Below are positions 1 to 8,520 of a stretch of DNA of 64,000 bases, in pieces; position 1 is the stretch's first letter, and every line of letters starts with the position of its first letter. The translations under genes were made by a program, and so were the position numbers. This DNA comes from Roseovarius pacificus (GTDB lineage Bacteria; Pseudomonadota; Alphaproteobacteria; Rhodobacterales; Rhodobacteraceae): the NCBI RefSeq assembly GCF_900142665.1, contig NZ_FRBR01000004.1, forward strand, positions 124,001 to 188,000, read 5' to 3'. The notes beneath the pieces were generated by a model, which was not told the origin of the DNA, made no database searches, and saw only the letters and a program-made list of their open reading frames with translations.

Positions 1-255
1 GAAGTTCAGGAACTTCTTGGCGAATTCCGGGTCCAGATCGGCCGCGTTCGCCAATTCTTCGAGCCGTGCGATCTGCGCCTTTTCGCGCGCCGGATCGGAC
101 GGGGGAAGGTCGTGTTCGGCCTTGAGTTTCCCCACGGCCTGAGTGTGTTTGAAACGCTCGCCCAGGGTATAGACGAGGATCGCATCCAGCCGGTCGATGC
201 TTTCGCGATGCTCTTTCAGCAGATCGGCGGCGCGCAGGGTGGCTTGATCAGTCAA
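1..255 (-). CDS. Chorismate mutase (AroQ type), 3' part cut by window edge
   Basis: Reading leftward from a TTG at 255 gives an 85-residue open frame without stop. It contains RLDAILVYTLGERFKHTQ followed by an HDLPPSDPAR segment, which I recognise as the all-helical AroQ chorismate mutase of Rhodobacterales. The enzyme rearranges chorismate to prephenate for phenylalanine and tyrosine synthesis in the cytoplasm. The Arg and Lys residues of the KLKAEHDLPPSD region are expected to bind the substrate carboxylates. The start overlaps the stop of the upstream GNAT gene, so translation is probably coupled in the ffh operon. The C-terminus lies outside the window. Confidence 0.8.
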   Translation of the reverse strand, partial: MTDQATLRAADLLKEHRESIDRLDAILVYTLGERFKHTQAVGKLKAEHDLPPSDPAREKAQIARLEELANAADLDPEFAKKFLNF

Positions 256-853
256 TGGCAAACCCTTTCGGCTTGAACAGCGGATCGCAGTAATGGCTGA
301 TTTCCAACTCGATTCCGTCAATCAACTGCCCGGATTTCAGCGTCTCGGGCGAGGGATGGCGATAAACCGCATCGTTCCCGTCGATGGTGGCGGCGTCATG
401 GTCCTTGGCCGCGCCCAGCCGTTCGGCCAGCCGGATCGAATCCAGATTTTTCGGGTCGATATAGCTGACCGCCCCGTCCCAGCCGAGTTCGTCATAGAAA
501 TACCGCCGTGCCGCGTGCGTGGCTTCCAGGGCATAGCCGTGCCCGGCCTTTTCGGGCCAGATGATCCAGGCGATCTCGCGCTCGGGCCATGCGGCGGGAA
601 ACCAGCCGCCGGCCATGCCATAGGTTTCGTCGGAGGCCTTGTCGTGGATCATCCACATGCCGTAGCCGCGGATGTTCCAGTGCCCGATCTCGGCGGCATA
701 CAGCATCCATGTCTCATACGGGTTGAGCGGCCCGCCCATGAACCGCGACCGGTACGAGGCGAAGGTCGCCTTGAAGTTCGGATAATCGCCCGGCTCCGGG
801 CCGCGCAGCACAAGGCGGCGGGTCTCAAGCGTGGGGATGTTGGCGGTGGTCAT
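248..853 (-). CDS. GNAT family N-acetyltransferase (RimJ/RimL-like), copy 2
   Basis: This 201-residue protein opens with TLETRRLVLRGPEPGDYPNF, the usual N-terminus of RimJ/RimL-type acetyltransferases that acetylate amino groups using acetyl-CoA. The EIAWIIWPEKAGHGYALEA segment is the acetyl-CoA-binding R/Q-x-x-G-x-G/A-like turn, and SIRLAERLGA is the C-terminal helix typical of the family. It is clearly a paralogue of the next upstream gene (850-1413). The ATGA overlap at 850-853 couples the two genes. The acceptor substrate cannot be told from sequence. The position in an ffh operon does not prove a ribosomal target. Confidence 0.88.
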   Translation of the reverse strand: MTTANIPTLETRRLVLRGPEPGDYPNFKATFASYRSRFMGGPLNPYETWMLYAAEIGHWNIRGYGMWMIHDKASDETYGMAGGWFPAAWPEREIAWIIWPEKAGHGYALEATHAARRYFYDELGWDGAVSYIDPKNLDSIRLAERLGAAKDHDAATIDGNDAVYRHPSPETLKSGQLIDGIELEISHYCDPLFKPKGFAID

Positions 854-1413
854 GCGTAGGCCTCCACCGAGCCGTCATCGTCCCGCCCTTCGGCCATGTC
901 GGGACCGGGGTGCCGGTAAAGCCGTTCCTTGCCCATATGCACGTTGTCGTATTCGCGCTCGAACCACGCGCCCAGCCGTTCGGCCAGTGCAATCGACCGC
1001 TCGTTTCCGGGCACGATATTCGAGGTCAGCGTCGTGAACCCCAGATCGTCATAGGCATACCGGCGCACGCGCTGCGCGGCCTCGTGGACGATTCCCCTGC
1101 CTTCGAACGGGGCAAAGGCAACCCAGCCGATTTCCGGTTCGGGCCAGCCTTCGGGGTTCCAGATGCCGCAGATCCCGGCGGTTTCGCCGCTATCCTTCAT
1201 CTCGATCGCGAAATAGCCGTAGCCGTGGATGTGCCAGTGCCCGACATTCAGCGCAAACCAGCGCCACGCCTCGCCCCGGTTGGGGGCCGCGCCGAAACCT
1301 GCCGCGCGCTCCTGATCCAGCAGGAAGGCGATCATCGGTTCGATGTCGCGCGCTTCGGGGCTGCGCAGGATCAGGCGATCCGTTTCAAGGGTGGGGGCGT
1401 CGGTCAGGGGCAT
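850..1413 (-). CDS. GNAT family N-acetyltransferase (RimJ/RimL-like), copy 1
   Basis: This 187-residue acetyltransferase shares its whole layout with the downstream gene: TLETDRLILRSPEARD at the N-terminus, GHWHIHGYG in the middle, then EIGWVAFAPFEGRG and SIALAERLGA. A tandem duplication is the simplest explanation. It lies 4 bases after the ffh stop on the same strand and overlaps the following GNAT gene by 4 bases. It is therefore expected to be made from the ffh transcript. The substrate is unknown. Small-molecule or protein N-terminal acetylation are both possible. Confidence 0.88.
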   Translation of the reverse strand: MPLTDAPTLETDRLILRSPEARDIEPMIAFLLDQERAAGFGAAPNRGEAWRWFALNVGHWHIHGYGYFAIEMKDSGETAGICGIWNPEGWPEPEIGWVAFAPFEGRGIVHEAAQRVRRYAYDDLGFTTLTSNIVPGNERSIALAERLGAWFEREYDNVHMGKERLYRHPGPDMAEGRDDDGSVEAYA

Positions 1414-1417
1414 GGCG

Positions 1418-2923
1418 TCACTTCTTCTTGCCGAACCCGCTCAGGCCGGGGGGCAATGCCCCGCCGCCAAGGCCGGGCAACCCGCCACCGGGCATGCCGC
1501 CGCCCATCTTTCTGGCGGCCTCTTCCAGTGCCTTGGGGTCCATGCCCTGCAAATCCTCGGGGCTGGGGCCGCCCTTGCCGAACATGCCTTTCATGGCCTG
1601 TTTCAGCATGCCGCCTTTGCCCATCTTGCCCATCTTCTTCATCATGTCGCCCATCTGGCGCTGCATCTTGAGAAGCTTGTTCAACTCGGACACTTCCAAT
1701 CCGGCGCCTTTGGCGATCCGCTTCTTGCGGCTGGCCTGCAACAGCTTGGGATTGGCGCGTTCCTTCTTGGTCATCGACTGGATCAGCGCGATCTGGCGGG
1801 TGATGATCTTGTCGTCGATCCCGGCACTTTCCATCTGCTTGGCCATCTTGCCCATGCCGGGCATCATGCCCATCACGCCTTCCATGCCGCCCATCTTCTG
1901 CATCTGCTCAAGCTGCATCTTCAGGTCGTTCATGTTGAACTGACCCTTCTGGAAGCGCCGCATCATGCGCTCGGCCTGTTCGGCCTCCAGCGTTTCCTGC
2001 GCCTTTTCCACAAGGCTGACGATGTCGCCCATACCCAGGATTCGGCCCGCGATCCGCTCGGGCTCGAAGGTCTCGATGGCGTCCATCTTTTCGCCAAGGC
2101 CGACAAAGCGGATGGGCTTGCCGGTCACCGCACGCATCGACAGGGCCGCACCGCCGCGCCCGTCGCCGTCCATGCGGGTCAGGACCACGCCGGTCACGCC
2201 GATCTTGTCGTCGAATTCCTCGGCCACGTTGACGGCGTCCTGCCCGGTCAGGCCATCGACCACCAGCAGCGTTTCGCGCGGGTTGGCGACATCGCGCACA
2301 TCCGCCGCCTGCTGGATCAGTTCCTGGTCGATATGCAACCGGCCCGCGGTATCCAGCATGTAGACGTCATACCCGCCAAGGCTGGCCTGCGTCTTGGCGC
2401 GTTTGGCGATGGCGACCGGATCTTCACCCTTGACGATGGGCAGGGTATCGACCCCGATCTGCTTGCCGAGGATTTCAAGCTGTTCCATGGCCGCCGGGCG
2501 GTTGACGTCCAAAGACGCCATCAGCACGCGCTTGCCCTCTTTTTCCTTCAGGCGCTTGGCCAGCTTGGCGGTGGTCGTCGTCTTGCCCGAGCCCTGAAGG
2601 CCCACCATCAGGATGGGGGCGGGCGGGTTGTCGATCTTCAGCGCGCCGGGGTCGCCCTCGCCGCTCAGGGTCTCCACCAGTGCGTCATGCACGATCTTGA
2701 CCACCTGCTGACCCGGAGTGACCGATTTCGTCACCGCCTGACCGGTGGCCTGATCCTGCACTTTCTTGATGAATGCCCGCGCCACGGGCAGCGATACGTC
2801 GGCCTCCAGCAGCGCGACGCGCACCTCGCGCAGCGCGGTCTTGACGTCGTCCTCGGACAGCGCGCCCTGTTTCGTCAGGCGATCCAGGACGCCGGAGAGG
2901 CGGTCTGACAGATTTTCAAACAT
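1418..2923 (-). CDS. ffh: Signal recognition particle protein Ffh (SRP54)
   Basis: This 501-residue GTPase binds signal sequences of nascent inner-membrane proteins and hands ribosomes to FtsY. The N domain (about residues 1-90) is followed by the G domain with GLQGSGKTTTTAKL (P-loop), DTAGRL and TRMDGDGRGG. The C-terminal M domain is rich in methionine (KMGGMEGVMGMMPGMGKMAK and similar), as needed for a flexible signal-peptide groove, and carries a Gly/Pro-rich tail ending GFGKKK. The ATG at 2923 has an AGGAG Shine-Dalgarno sequence. The open frame continues 22 codons upstream without family similarity, so it was not used. The gene leads a leftward operon with two GNAT genes and chorismate mutase. 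Confidence 0.97.
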   Translation of the reverse strand: MFENLSDRLSGVLDRLTKQGALSEDDVKTALREVRVALLEADVSLPVARAFIKKVQDQATGQAVTKSVTPGQQVVKIVHDALVETLSGEGDPGALKIDNPPAPILMVGLQGSGKTTTTAKLAKRLKEKEGKRVLMASLDVNRPAAMEQLEILGKQIGVDTLPIVKGEDPVAIAKRAKTQASLGGYDVYMLDTAGRLHIDQELIQQAADVRDVANPRETLLVVDGLTGQDAVNVAEEFDDKIGVTGVVLTRMDGDGRGGAALSMRAVTGKPIRFVGLGEKMDAIETFEPERIAGRILGMGDIVSLVEKAQETLEAEQAERMMRRFQKGQFNMNDLKMQLEQMQKMGGMEGVMGMMPGMGKMAKQMESAGIDDKIITRQIALIQSMTKKERANPKLLQASRKKRIAKGAGLEVSELNKLLKMQRQMGDMMKKMGKMGKGGMLKQAMKGMFGKGGPSPEDLQGMDPKALEEAARKMGGGMPGGGLPGLGGGALPPGLSGFGKKK

Positions 2924-3081
2924 CTCAAGCGCTCCTTTGCTCGCCCGTTGCGTTGTGGCCCAGATAAGCAGGACCGGCCCAAATGCCAATCTCCCCCGTG
3001 GGCGAAACTCGCTGACGGGGGGCGATCCCGGCCTGTGGCCATGGGACCGGAAGCTTGACGGACTCCCGGAAATTTGGGCTG

Positions 3082-3110
3082 CTGTTACTGCGCGCGCGTG
3101 CCGGAGTCAA
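3082..3110 (-). promoter_or_regulatory. Candidate sigma-70 promoter for the ffh operon
   Basis: Read on the minus strand, TTGACT (3110-3105) is followed by a 17-base spacer and TAACAG (3087-3082). This matches the relaxed -35/-10 pattern usual in alphaproteobacteria. It would give a leader of about 150 nt before the ffh start. Similar hexamers precede atpI. No other evidence supports it. Confidence 0.35.
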
Positions 3111-3131
3111 CATCGCTGACGATCCGCGCGA

Positions 3132-3638
3132 TCAACGTCGCCCTTGCAGCAGCGCAAAAAACACGTCGGTCATCAATTCGGCCTCCTCAGGCGTCAGGCG
3201 CCCATGGTTCAGAAGGAACGTGCCGATATCCCGGTCGCTGTAGCGGCCCATGACCTGCCCGTCGCGCAGGATCAGTTTCAGCCGCGCCAGTTCATAGGCG
3301 CGGTCATGGCAGATGATGCATTTGTCCCGGAACAGCCCGCCGGTTTCGATCTGTTTGCGAAATACCGACAGGAACAGGGGCTTTTCGGTCTCATTCAACC
3401 CGCCTGCGTGACGGTCCAGCAAGGCGTCGACGGATTGCCCGTTTTCGGTGACGATCGCACCTGTATCGTCAATTTGCAGGTGGTCGCGAACGAACGGGCC
3501 GGCATGGCCGTGGCAGGAAAAACACCGCTCTTCGAATCGCGCATGGAAATCCAATGCTTCGGCGGACTGCGCTGCCGCCAGTTGGGGCAGGGCAGCCAGA
3601 ACGGTCAGAAGAGCGCTGAAAAGAATATGACGTGTCAT
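3132..3638 (-). CDS. Small periplasmic c-type cytochrome with two CXXCH motifs
   Basis: This 168-residue protein has an N-terminal signal peptide (FSALLTVLAALPQLAAAQS), so it is exported. Two haem c attachment motifs follow: CFSCH in the first part and CIICH about 65 residues later, each suited to covalent haem binding in the periplasm. The rest, including the RDIGTFLLNHGRLTPEEAELM tail, resembles a cytochrome c-like helix pair. I know no named family for it. The gene stands alone between ffh and an azoreductase, so no electron partner is visible. The ATG at 3638 starts the signal peptide. The open frame extends 17 codons further up without benefit. Confidence 0.75.
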   Translation of the reverse strand: MTRHILFSALLTVLAALPQLAAAQSAEALDFHARFEERCFSCHGHAGPFVRDHLQIDDTGAIVTENGQSVDALLDRHAGGLNETEKPLFLSVFRKQIETGGLFRDKCIICHDRAYELARLKLILRDGQVMGRYSDRDIGTFLLNHGRLTPEEAELMTDVFFALLQGRR

Positions 3639-3715
3639 CTTGCGGGCCTCGGTTGATCGCAATGTATCAGCCGAGGCCCGCAAATGCATTGAGCAAAGTC
3701 AAGACGCCCCCGGCG

Positions 3716-4306
3716 TCATGCGACCGCAGGCAGGCTTTCGATCTGCCCCGAGGCTTTGGCCCGGCTGGTCTCGCCGTCCAGCAGCAACCGGTCGGCTGCG
3801 ACCAGAGTCAGGTCGGTCAGTCCGAGGAAGCCCAGGATGTGGCGCATATAGGGGCTGGCAAAATCGATCTCCGATCCCGCCCCGGTCCCGTCCGAGGCCA
3901 TCGCCAGAATCACGCGCTTGCCCTTCAGCAAACCCTCGGGGCCGTTTTCGGTATAGCGAAAGGTCACGCCGACGCGGGCGACATTGTCGATCCATGCTTT
4001 CAATGCCGAAGGCGGTGCAAAGTTGTAGACCGGCAGGCCGATGACGATGGTATCGGCTTGTTGCAACTCACCGACCAGTTCGTCGGACAGGGCCAGCGTT
4101 TCGATCTGTTCGGGGCTCCGCTGATCGGCGGGGGTGAAGTTGGCGTTCAGCCAGCCTTCGGTCAGTTGCGGCACCGGGGTTACGGCCAGATCGCGATGAA
4201 TGATGCGGGCCTCGGGCCAGCGGGCGGTGATGCGCCCTGTCAGGTCGCGCGTCACCGAATCCTGCAAGCGGGCAGAGGCATCGAGGCGAAGAACGGTATG
4301 GGTCAT
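3716..4306 (-). CDS. FMN-dependent NADH:quinone / azo oxidoreductase (AzoR family)
   Basis: This 196-residue flavodoxin-fold protein begins MTHTVLRLDASARLQDSVTR, the FMN phosphate-binding start of AzoR/NAD(P)H-quinone reductases. Family markers are GLPVYNFAPPSALKAWIDNV (flavin isoalloxazine loop) and the FASPYMRHILGFLGL segment near the dimer interface. Such enzymes reduce quinones and azo compounds by two electrons with NADH, protecting against electrophile stress. It is divergent from a LysR regulator at 4412, a very common arrangement in which the regulator controls the reductase. The open frame runs far upstream but crosses the regulator gene, so the ATG at 4306 is preferred. Confidence 0.9.
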   Translation of the reverse strand: MTHTVLRLDASARLQDSVTRDLTGRITARWPEARIIHRDLAVTPVPQLTEGWLNANFTPADQRSPEQIETLALSDELVGELQQADTIVIGLPVYNFAPPSALKAWIDNVARVGVTFRYTENGPEGLLKGKRVILAMASDGTGAGSEIDFASPYMRHILGFLGLTDLTLVAADRLLLDGETSRAKASGQIESLPAVA

Positions 4307-4326
4307 GGGATACTCCGTGATGACAG

Positions 4327-4382
4327 ATGTTTCCTTTATAATGCCTCGTGTCTTTTCAAACGCAATCTGACGTGGGAAACAT
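4327..4382. promoter_or_regulatory. Divergent promoter region with inverted repeat, azoR-like / LysR
   Basis: The 105-base gap between the divergent genes contains ATGTTTCC at 4327-4334 and its exact inverse GGAAACAT at 4375-4382, with 40 bases between the arms. A TATAAT sits at 4337-4342. LysR-type regulators typically bind two sites in such a shared promoter region, so this is a candidate operator. Strand assignment of the -10-like hexamer is uncertain. Confidence 0.4.
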
Positions 4383-4411
4383 GTACTGTTTAGATTTGCA
4401 CATAACAGGGT

Positions 4412-5302
4412 ATGCCCTTCATGGATAATTGGGACGAAATTCGTACTGCCTACAATGTGGCACGGGTCGGTACGGTCAGTGGCGCGGCCGAGGTTCTGGG
4501 CGTGCATCACGCCACGGTCATTCGCCATATCGACGCGCTCGAAGACCGGCTTGGCGTCAAGCTGTTTCAGCGCCACGCGCGCGGCTACACTCCCACCGAG
4601 GCCGGTCAGGACCTGCTGCGCGTCGCGCAAACCACCGACGATCAGTTTTCCCAGCTTGCGGGCCGGATCAAGGGGCGCGGCAATGACGTGACCGGGGAAC
4701 TGGTGGTGACATCTCTTGGCGGGCTCAGTCATCTGCTGGTTCCCGTCGTGGCGGCGTTTCAGGCGGGCTATCCCGACCTGATCGTGCGCTATCTTACGGG
4801 CACCCGCCTGTTTCGCCTGGAATACGGCGAGGCCCATGTGGCGATCCGTGCGGGCGCGGTGCCCGATCAGCCCGACAACGTGGTGCAACCGCTCCACAGA
4901 CAGAAATTCACCCTGTTCGCGAGCGACCGCTATATCGAGCGCCATGGCCTGCCGGATGGAGAGGGCGATCTGAGCGGGCATTTCTTTGTCGGACCTGACG
5001 ATCCCGAATCGCGCGCACCGTTCGATCGCTGGTTGCAACAAATCATCCCGATCGAACGGATCATCTTTCGCAGCGGCGATGTGCATGCACAGCGCCGTGC
5101 GATCTTTGAAGGGGCGGGGATCGGTTTTATGTCGCGGCTTCAGGCGCAGGAATTGGGTGGGCTGACCGAAATCCTTCCCCCGCGCGAAGACTGGTCCGCC
5201 CCTCTTTGGCTGGTGACCCACATGGATTTGCACCGCACGACCAAGGTTCAGGCTTTTCTGAGCTTCCTCAAGGAGCGTGCCAAAACCTGGGACGATGCCT
5301 AG
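4412..5302 (+). CDS. LysR-family transcriptional regulator
   Basis: This 296-residue regulator has an N-terminal winged helix (about 8-65: AYNVARVGTVSGAAEVLG, then HATVIRHIDALEDRLGVKLF and TPTEAG). A substrate-binding domain follows, starting near GELVVTSLGGLSHLLVPVV. The recognition helix carries HHATVIRHI where most LysR proteins have QSAVSRQI, a variant common in the subgroup that neighbours quinone reductases. It is divergent from the AzoR-like gene and probably responds to a quinone-like or oxidised ligand to activate it (inference). The start may be ATG 4412 or ATG 4421. The 3' end overlaps the convergent ArsR gene by 4 bases. Confidence 0.9.
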   Translation: MPFMDNWDEIRTAYNVARVGTVSGAAEVLGVHHATVIRHIDALEDRLGVKLFQRHARGYTPTEAGQDLLRVAQTTDDQFSQLAGRIKGRGNDVTGELVVTSLGGLSHLLVPVVAAFQAGYPDLIVRYLTGTRLFRLEYGEAHVAIRAGAVPDQPDNVVQPLHRQKFTLFASDRYIERHGLPDGEGDLSGHFFVGPDDPESRAPFDRWLQQIIPIERIIFRSGDVHAQRRAIFEGAGIGFMSRLQAQELGGLTEILPPREDWSAPLWLVTHMDLHRTTKVQAFLSFLKERAKTWDDA

Positions 5303-5640
5303 CCGTCCTCTTCCGGCATCGCGCTCAACTCGGTTTCAAGGAATCTCTCGAACGCGTCCAGATTGACCGCCTCGAACTGGCCAAAGCTTTGCATCCAGAT
5401 ACTGGCGTCGCGCAGGGCGTCGGGCTCCAGCTTGCACCACTTGACCCGGCCCCGGCGTTCCTGGCTGATCAGGCCCGCGCGGGTGAGGATGCCCAGATGT
5501 TTGGAAATCGCGGCCAGCGACATCTCGAACGGATGCGCCACGTCCGTCACCGCCATGTCGTCCTCCAGCAGCATCGACAGAATCCGCCGCCGGGTGGGAT
5601 CGGCAAGCGCGTGGAAGACTGTATCGAGAGGATCAGACAT
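5299..5640 (-). CDS. ArsR-family winged-helix repressor
   Basis: This protein of about 113 residues begins MSDPLDTVFHALADPTRRRIL, the classic ArsR/SmtB opening. It continues with ISKHLGILTRAGLI (recognition helix) and RRGRVKWCKLEP (wing). I see no metal-binding CxCxxC, so it probably belongs to the non-metal ArsR group that usually sits beside an SRPBCC or START protein. No such partner is present here: the neighbours are the convergent LysR gene and the F0 operon. An in-frame ATG at 5649 is an alternative start. The target is unknown. Confidence 0.88.
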   Translation of the reverse strand: MSDPLDTVFHALADPTRRRILSMLLEDDMAVTDVAHPFEMSLAAISKHLGILTRAGLISQERRGRVKWCKLEPDALRDASIWMQSFGQFEAVNLDAFERFLETELSAMPEEDG

Positions 5641-5812
5641 GGCCGCCATTAAGCGTGAGCGCAATCTTTCGTCAACCATTTGGTTGAATATCGCCCATGT
5701 GCCGTTTTTACCGATCAGGGCGCTGCGTCAGAATCTCCGGACGTGCCGGGCGCTCTGAAAAGTTCATTAAGTCCAATAACTTGACTGATGTTCACCTCAG
5801 CCTCTGCCGCGC

Positions 5813-5841
5813 TTGACTCGGATGCCCCCCGCGCATAGCAA
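5813..5841 (+). promoter_or_regulatory. Candidate promoter of the F0 ATP synthase operon
   Basis: TTGACT at 5813-5818, a 17-base spacer and TAGCAA at 5836-5841 precede the atpI start by about 30 bases. The -35 hexamer and spacing are ideal and the -10 is weak, as usual in high-GC alphaproteobacteria. A second TTGACT at 5781 lacks a convincing -10. Confidence 0.45.
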
Positions 5842-5870
5842 GTGTGCAACTGTTCCAAGGGGGCAAACCG

Positions 5871-6245
5871 GTGACCGATCCCGACCAACGCGAGCGCATG
5901 GCGCGGCTTGAGGAAAGGATCGCGGCCTTCAAAAAGAAGGACGAGCCCAGGCCCCATATGGAAGAACACTACAGTCAGGCGCAACTGGCCTGGCGCATGG
6001 TGATCGAACTTGTGGCCGGTCTTCTGATCGGTTTCGGCATAGGGTACGGGCTGGACCGCCTGTTCGGGACGATCCCGATCTTCCTTGTGCTGTTCACATT
6101 GCTGGGCCTTGCGGCGGGCGTCAAAACGATGATGCGCAGCGCACAGGAAATCCAGCGCGAAAAACTGGCCGAACAGGCCGAGAGGACAGCGCCCGATACT
6201 GCGGGCGGCGAGAAGAGGACGAAAGATGGCGACGGAAGCGCATAG
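5871..6245 (+). CDS. atpI: F0F1 ATP synthase assembly/accessory protein AtpI
   Basis: This small membrane protein (124 residues) has two transmembrane segments, [19 protein letters not shown] and [17 protein letters not shown], after a charged N-terminus. It is the usual first gene of alphaproteobacterial F0 operons and belongs to the AtpI/AtpQ group thought to help c-ring assembly or magnesium handling. I start it at GTG 5871 because AAGGGGG lies just upstream. An ATG at 5844 is possible but poorly placed. The last 20 bases overlap the atpB start. Confidence 0.85.
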   Translation: MTDPDQRERMARLEERIAAFKKKDEPRPHMEEHYSQAQLAWRMVIELVAGLLIGFGIGYGLDRLFGTIPIFLVLFTLLGLAAGVKTMMRSAQEIQREKLAEQAERTAPDTAGGEKRTKDGDGSA

Positions 6246-7005
6246 CGACGAGGGCGGTCTGGTTTTCCACCCGATGGATCAGTTCATCGTCAAGCCGCTG
6301 TTTGGCGACGGCCCGGTGGGCATGTTCACGATCACCAATGTCACCCTGTGGATGGCGCTGAGCGTGATCGCAATCATCGCGCTGATGGTTATGGGCACCT
6401 CCGGGCGCTCGACCATTCCGGGCCGCGTCCAGTCGATCGGCGAACTGGCCTATGGCTTCATCTACAAGATGGTCGAAGACGTTGCCGGCAAGGATGCCGT
6501 CGGGTTCTTCCCCTACATCATGACGCTGTTCATGTTCATCGTCTTCGCCAACTTCCTCGGGCTTCTGCCGGCGGCCTTCACCACCACCAGCCACATTGCC
6601 GTCACCGCGGTTCTGGCCCTGCTGGTGTTCGTCACGGTCACCGTGGTGGGCTTCGTCAAGCACGGCATGGGCTTCCTCGGCCTGTTCTGGGTCAGCAGCG
6701 CGCCGCTGCCGCTGCGCCCGGTTCTGGCCCTGATCGAGGTGATTTCCTACTTCGTGCGCCCGGTCAGCCACTCCATTCGTCTTATGGGCAACATGATGGC
6801 CGGTCACGCCGTGATGAAGGTGTTCGCGGCCTTCGCCCCTATGATCCTGCTGTCCACGGGCCTTGGCCTGCTGGTCACCCCGCTGTCCGTCATTGCCATC
6901 GCTGCAATCTACGGGCTGGAAATTCTCGTGGCCTTCATCCAGGCCTACGTGTTCACCATTCTGACCTGCGTGTACCTCAAGGACGCGCTGCACCCGGCAC
7001 ACTGA
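6226..7005 (+). CDS. atpB: ATP synthase F0 subunit a
   Basis: This 259-residue integral membrane subunit forms the proton half-channels next to the c-ring. The key helix reads [16 protein letters not shown], which holds the essential arginine that interacts with the c-subunit glutamate, and the C-terminal helix has [16 protein letters not shown]. Length and the run of five to six hydrophobic helices are normal for the family. It begins inside the end of atpI, so the two are translationally coupled. It is part of the F0-only operon typical of Rhodobacterales, with F1 genes located elsewhere. Confidence 0.97.
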   Translation: MATEAHSDEGGLVFHPMDQFIVKPLFGDGPVGMFTITNVTLWMALSVIAIIALMVMGTSGRSTIPGRVQSIGELAYGFIYKMVEDVAGKDAVGFFPYIMTLFMFIVFANFLGLLPAAFTTTSHIAVTAVLALLVFVTVTVVGFVKHGMGFLGLFWVSSAPLPLRPVLALIEVISYFVRPVSHSIRLMGNMMAGHAVMKVFAAFAPMILLSTGLGLLVTPLSVIAIAAIYGLEILVAFIQAYVFTILTCVYLKDALHPAH

Positions 7006-7062
7006 TCCGGGTCCGGTTCGAATAGACATCTTTAGCCAATTCCAACGTAAGGAGACATCGAA

Positions 7063-7299
7063 ATGGAAGGCGATATCGTACAAATGGGCGCATACATCGG
7101 CGCAGGTCTGGCATGCATGGGCATGGGCGGCTCGGCGATCGGTGTGGGCAACGTGGCAGGCAACTTCCTGTCGGGCGCACTGCGCAACCCGTCGGCTGCT
7201 GCCGGTCAGACCGCGACCCTGTTCATCGGCATCGCGTTCGCAGAAGCACTGGGCATCTTCTCGTTCCTGGTCGCTCTTCTGCTGATGTTCGCCGTCTAA
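7063..7299 (+). CDS. atpE: ATP synthase F0 subunit c
   Basis: This 78-residue hairpin protein forms the proton-driven rotor ring. Helix 1 is glycine-rich ([21 protein letters not shown]), the polar loop is RNP (residues 41-43), and helix 2 carries the ion-binding glutamate E61 in [10 protein letters not shown]. The lack of the sodium-site residues next to it suggests a proton-coupled ring. A GGAGA ribosome-binding site lies about 9 bases upstream of the ATG. The gap from atpB is 57 bases. Confidence 0.97.
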   Translation: MEGDIVQMGAYIGAGLACMGMGGSAIGVGNVAGNFLSGALRNPSAAAGQTATLFIGIAFAEALGIFSFLVALLLMFAV

Positions 7300-7385
7300 G
7301 CCTGCGGAACCCGATCCTTACGGCCGGACGGGGCGGCCCGATGCCACCCCGTCCGGTGTAACCGGACGTTCCCAAGGAGGACGAC

Positions 7386-7919
7386 ATGGCAAGCGAAACG
7401 CATAACGCCGCTGACGCCGCCGCATCCGCGCCCGGCATGCCGCAGCTGGATTTCTCGACCTTCGGGAACCAGATTTTCTGGCTCATGGTCACGCTCGTCG
7501 TGATCTACTTCGTCCTGTCGCGCATCGCGCTGCCGCGCATCGCGGCCGTGCTGGCCGAGCGCCAGGGGACAATCACCAACGACCTCGCCGCCGCCGAAGA
7601 CCTCAAGGTCAAGGCAACCGAGGCCGAGGAAGCCTACAACAAGGCTCTGGCCGATGCCCGCGCCGAGGCGCAGACCATCATCGCCCAGGCCAAGGCCGAG
7701 ATTCAGGCCGATCTGGACGACGCGACCGCCAAGGCCGACGCCGAGATCGCCGCCAAGCTGGTCGAAAGCGAAAAGAAGATCGCCGAAATCCGCGAAGGTG
7801 CCATGCAAAGCGTCAAGGACGTGGCCAAGGACACCGCCAAGGAAATCGTCGCGGCCATGGGTGGCAAGGCGGATGCCCGCACCGTCACCGCGGCAGTCAA
7901 CGCACGGATGAAGGGGTAA
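7386..7919 (+). CDS. ATP synthase F0 subunit b' (peripheral stalk)
   Basis: This 177-residue protein has one transmembrane helix ([19 protein letters not shown], about 30-50). The remaining length is an Ala/Lys/Glu-rich coiled coil ending in a short delta-binding region. Photosynthetic and related alphaproteobacteria carry two different b-type subunits, b' and b, that pair in the peripheral stalk. This is the b' form (sometimes called AtpX or AtpF2) because it comes first and has the [14 protein letters not shown] start. CAAGGAGGAC gives a strong ribosome-binding site. The next gene starts 5 bases after the stop. Confidence 0.92.
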   Translation: MASETHNAADAAASAPGMPQLDFSTFGNQIFWLMVTLVVIYFVLSRIALPRIAAVLAERQGTITNDLAAAEDLKVKATEAEEAYNKALADARAEAQTIIAQAKAEIQADLDDATAKADAEIAAKLVESEKKIAEIREGAMQSVKDVAKDTAKEIVAAMGGKADARTVTAAVNARMKG

Positions 7920-7924
7920 GGGAC

Positions 7925-8488
7925 ATGCGGACATATGCAACGGCAACGCTCGTCGCTCTGATGACGGCAGGCCCGGCGCTGGCCGCGTCCGGCCCGTTCT
8001 TCTCGCTGCACAACACCAACTTCGTCGTTCTGCTGGCCTTTATCCTGTTCATCGCCATCCTGATGTATTTCAAGGTGCCGACGCTGATCGCAGGCATGCT
8101 GGACAAGCGCGCCGACGGCATCAGGTCGGAACTCGACGAGGCCCGCGCCCTGCGCGAAGAGGCCCAGACCCTGCTGGCCAGCTACGAGCGCAAGCAGAAA
8201 GAGGTGCAGGAACAGGCCGAGCGCATCGTCGCCCACGCCAAGACCGAAGCCGCCGAAGCTGCCGAACAGGCCAAGGAAGACCTCAAGGGCTCGATCGCAC
8301 GCCGCCTGAAGGCCGCCGAAGATCAGATCGCCTCGGCCGAATCCAGCGCCGTCCGCGAAGTGCGTGACGAGGCGATCCGCATCGCCATCAGCGCCGCGCG
8401 GGACGTGGTCGCCAAGAGCATGACCGCAGCCGAAGGCAACAAGCTGATCGACGCGGCCATTTCCGAGGTCGACGCGAAACTGCACTGA
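7925..8488 (+). CDS. atpF: ATP synthase F0 subunit b (peripheral stalk)
   Basis: This 187-residue stalk subunit starts with a hydrophobic leader-like stretch (YATATLVALMTAGPALAASG). It is followed by a second hydrophobic helix (NFVVLLAFILFIAILMYF) and a long charged coiled coil rich in Glu, Lys and Ala. The extra N-terminal segment is characteristic of this alphaproteobacterial b subunit. It pairs with b' to hold the F1 head static against the rotor. It is the last gene of the operon and is followed by a strong intrinsic terminator. Confidence 0.94.
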   Translation: MRTYATATLVALMTAGPALAASGPFFSLHNTNFVVLLAFILFIAILMYFKVPTLIAGMLDKRADGIRSELDEARALREEAQTLLASYERKQKEVQEQAERIVAHAKTEAAEAAEQAKEDLKGSIARRLKAAEDQIASAESSAVREVRDEAIRIAISAARDVVAKSMTAAEGNKLIDAAISEVDAKLH

Positions 8489-8520
8489 CGCCATTCGGCA
8501 CAGTCAGCCAACACATCGAA

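Noticed and set aside
248..1413. Tandem GNAT genes as a toxin-antitoxin (TacAT-like) pair
   Set aside because: Both are full-length RimJ/RimL-type enzymes and no ribbon-helix-helix antitoxin is present.
5871..8488. Absence of F1 ATP synthase genes beside F0
   Set aside because: Split F0 and F1 operons are normal in Rhodobacterales, so this is not an anomaly.
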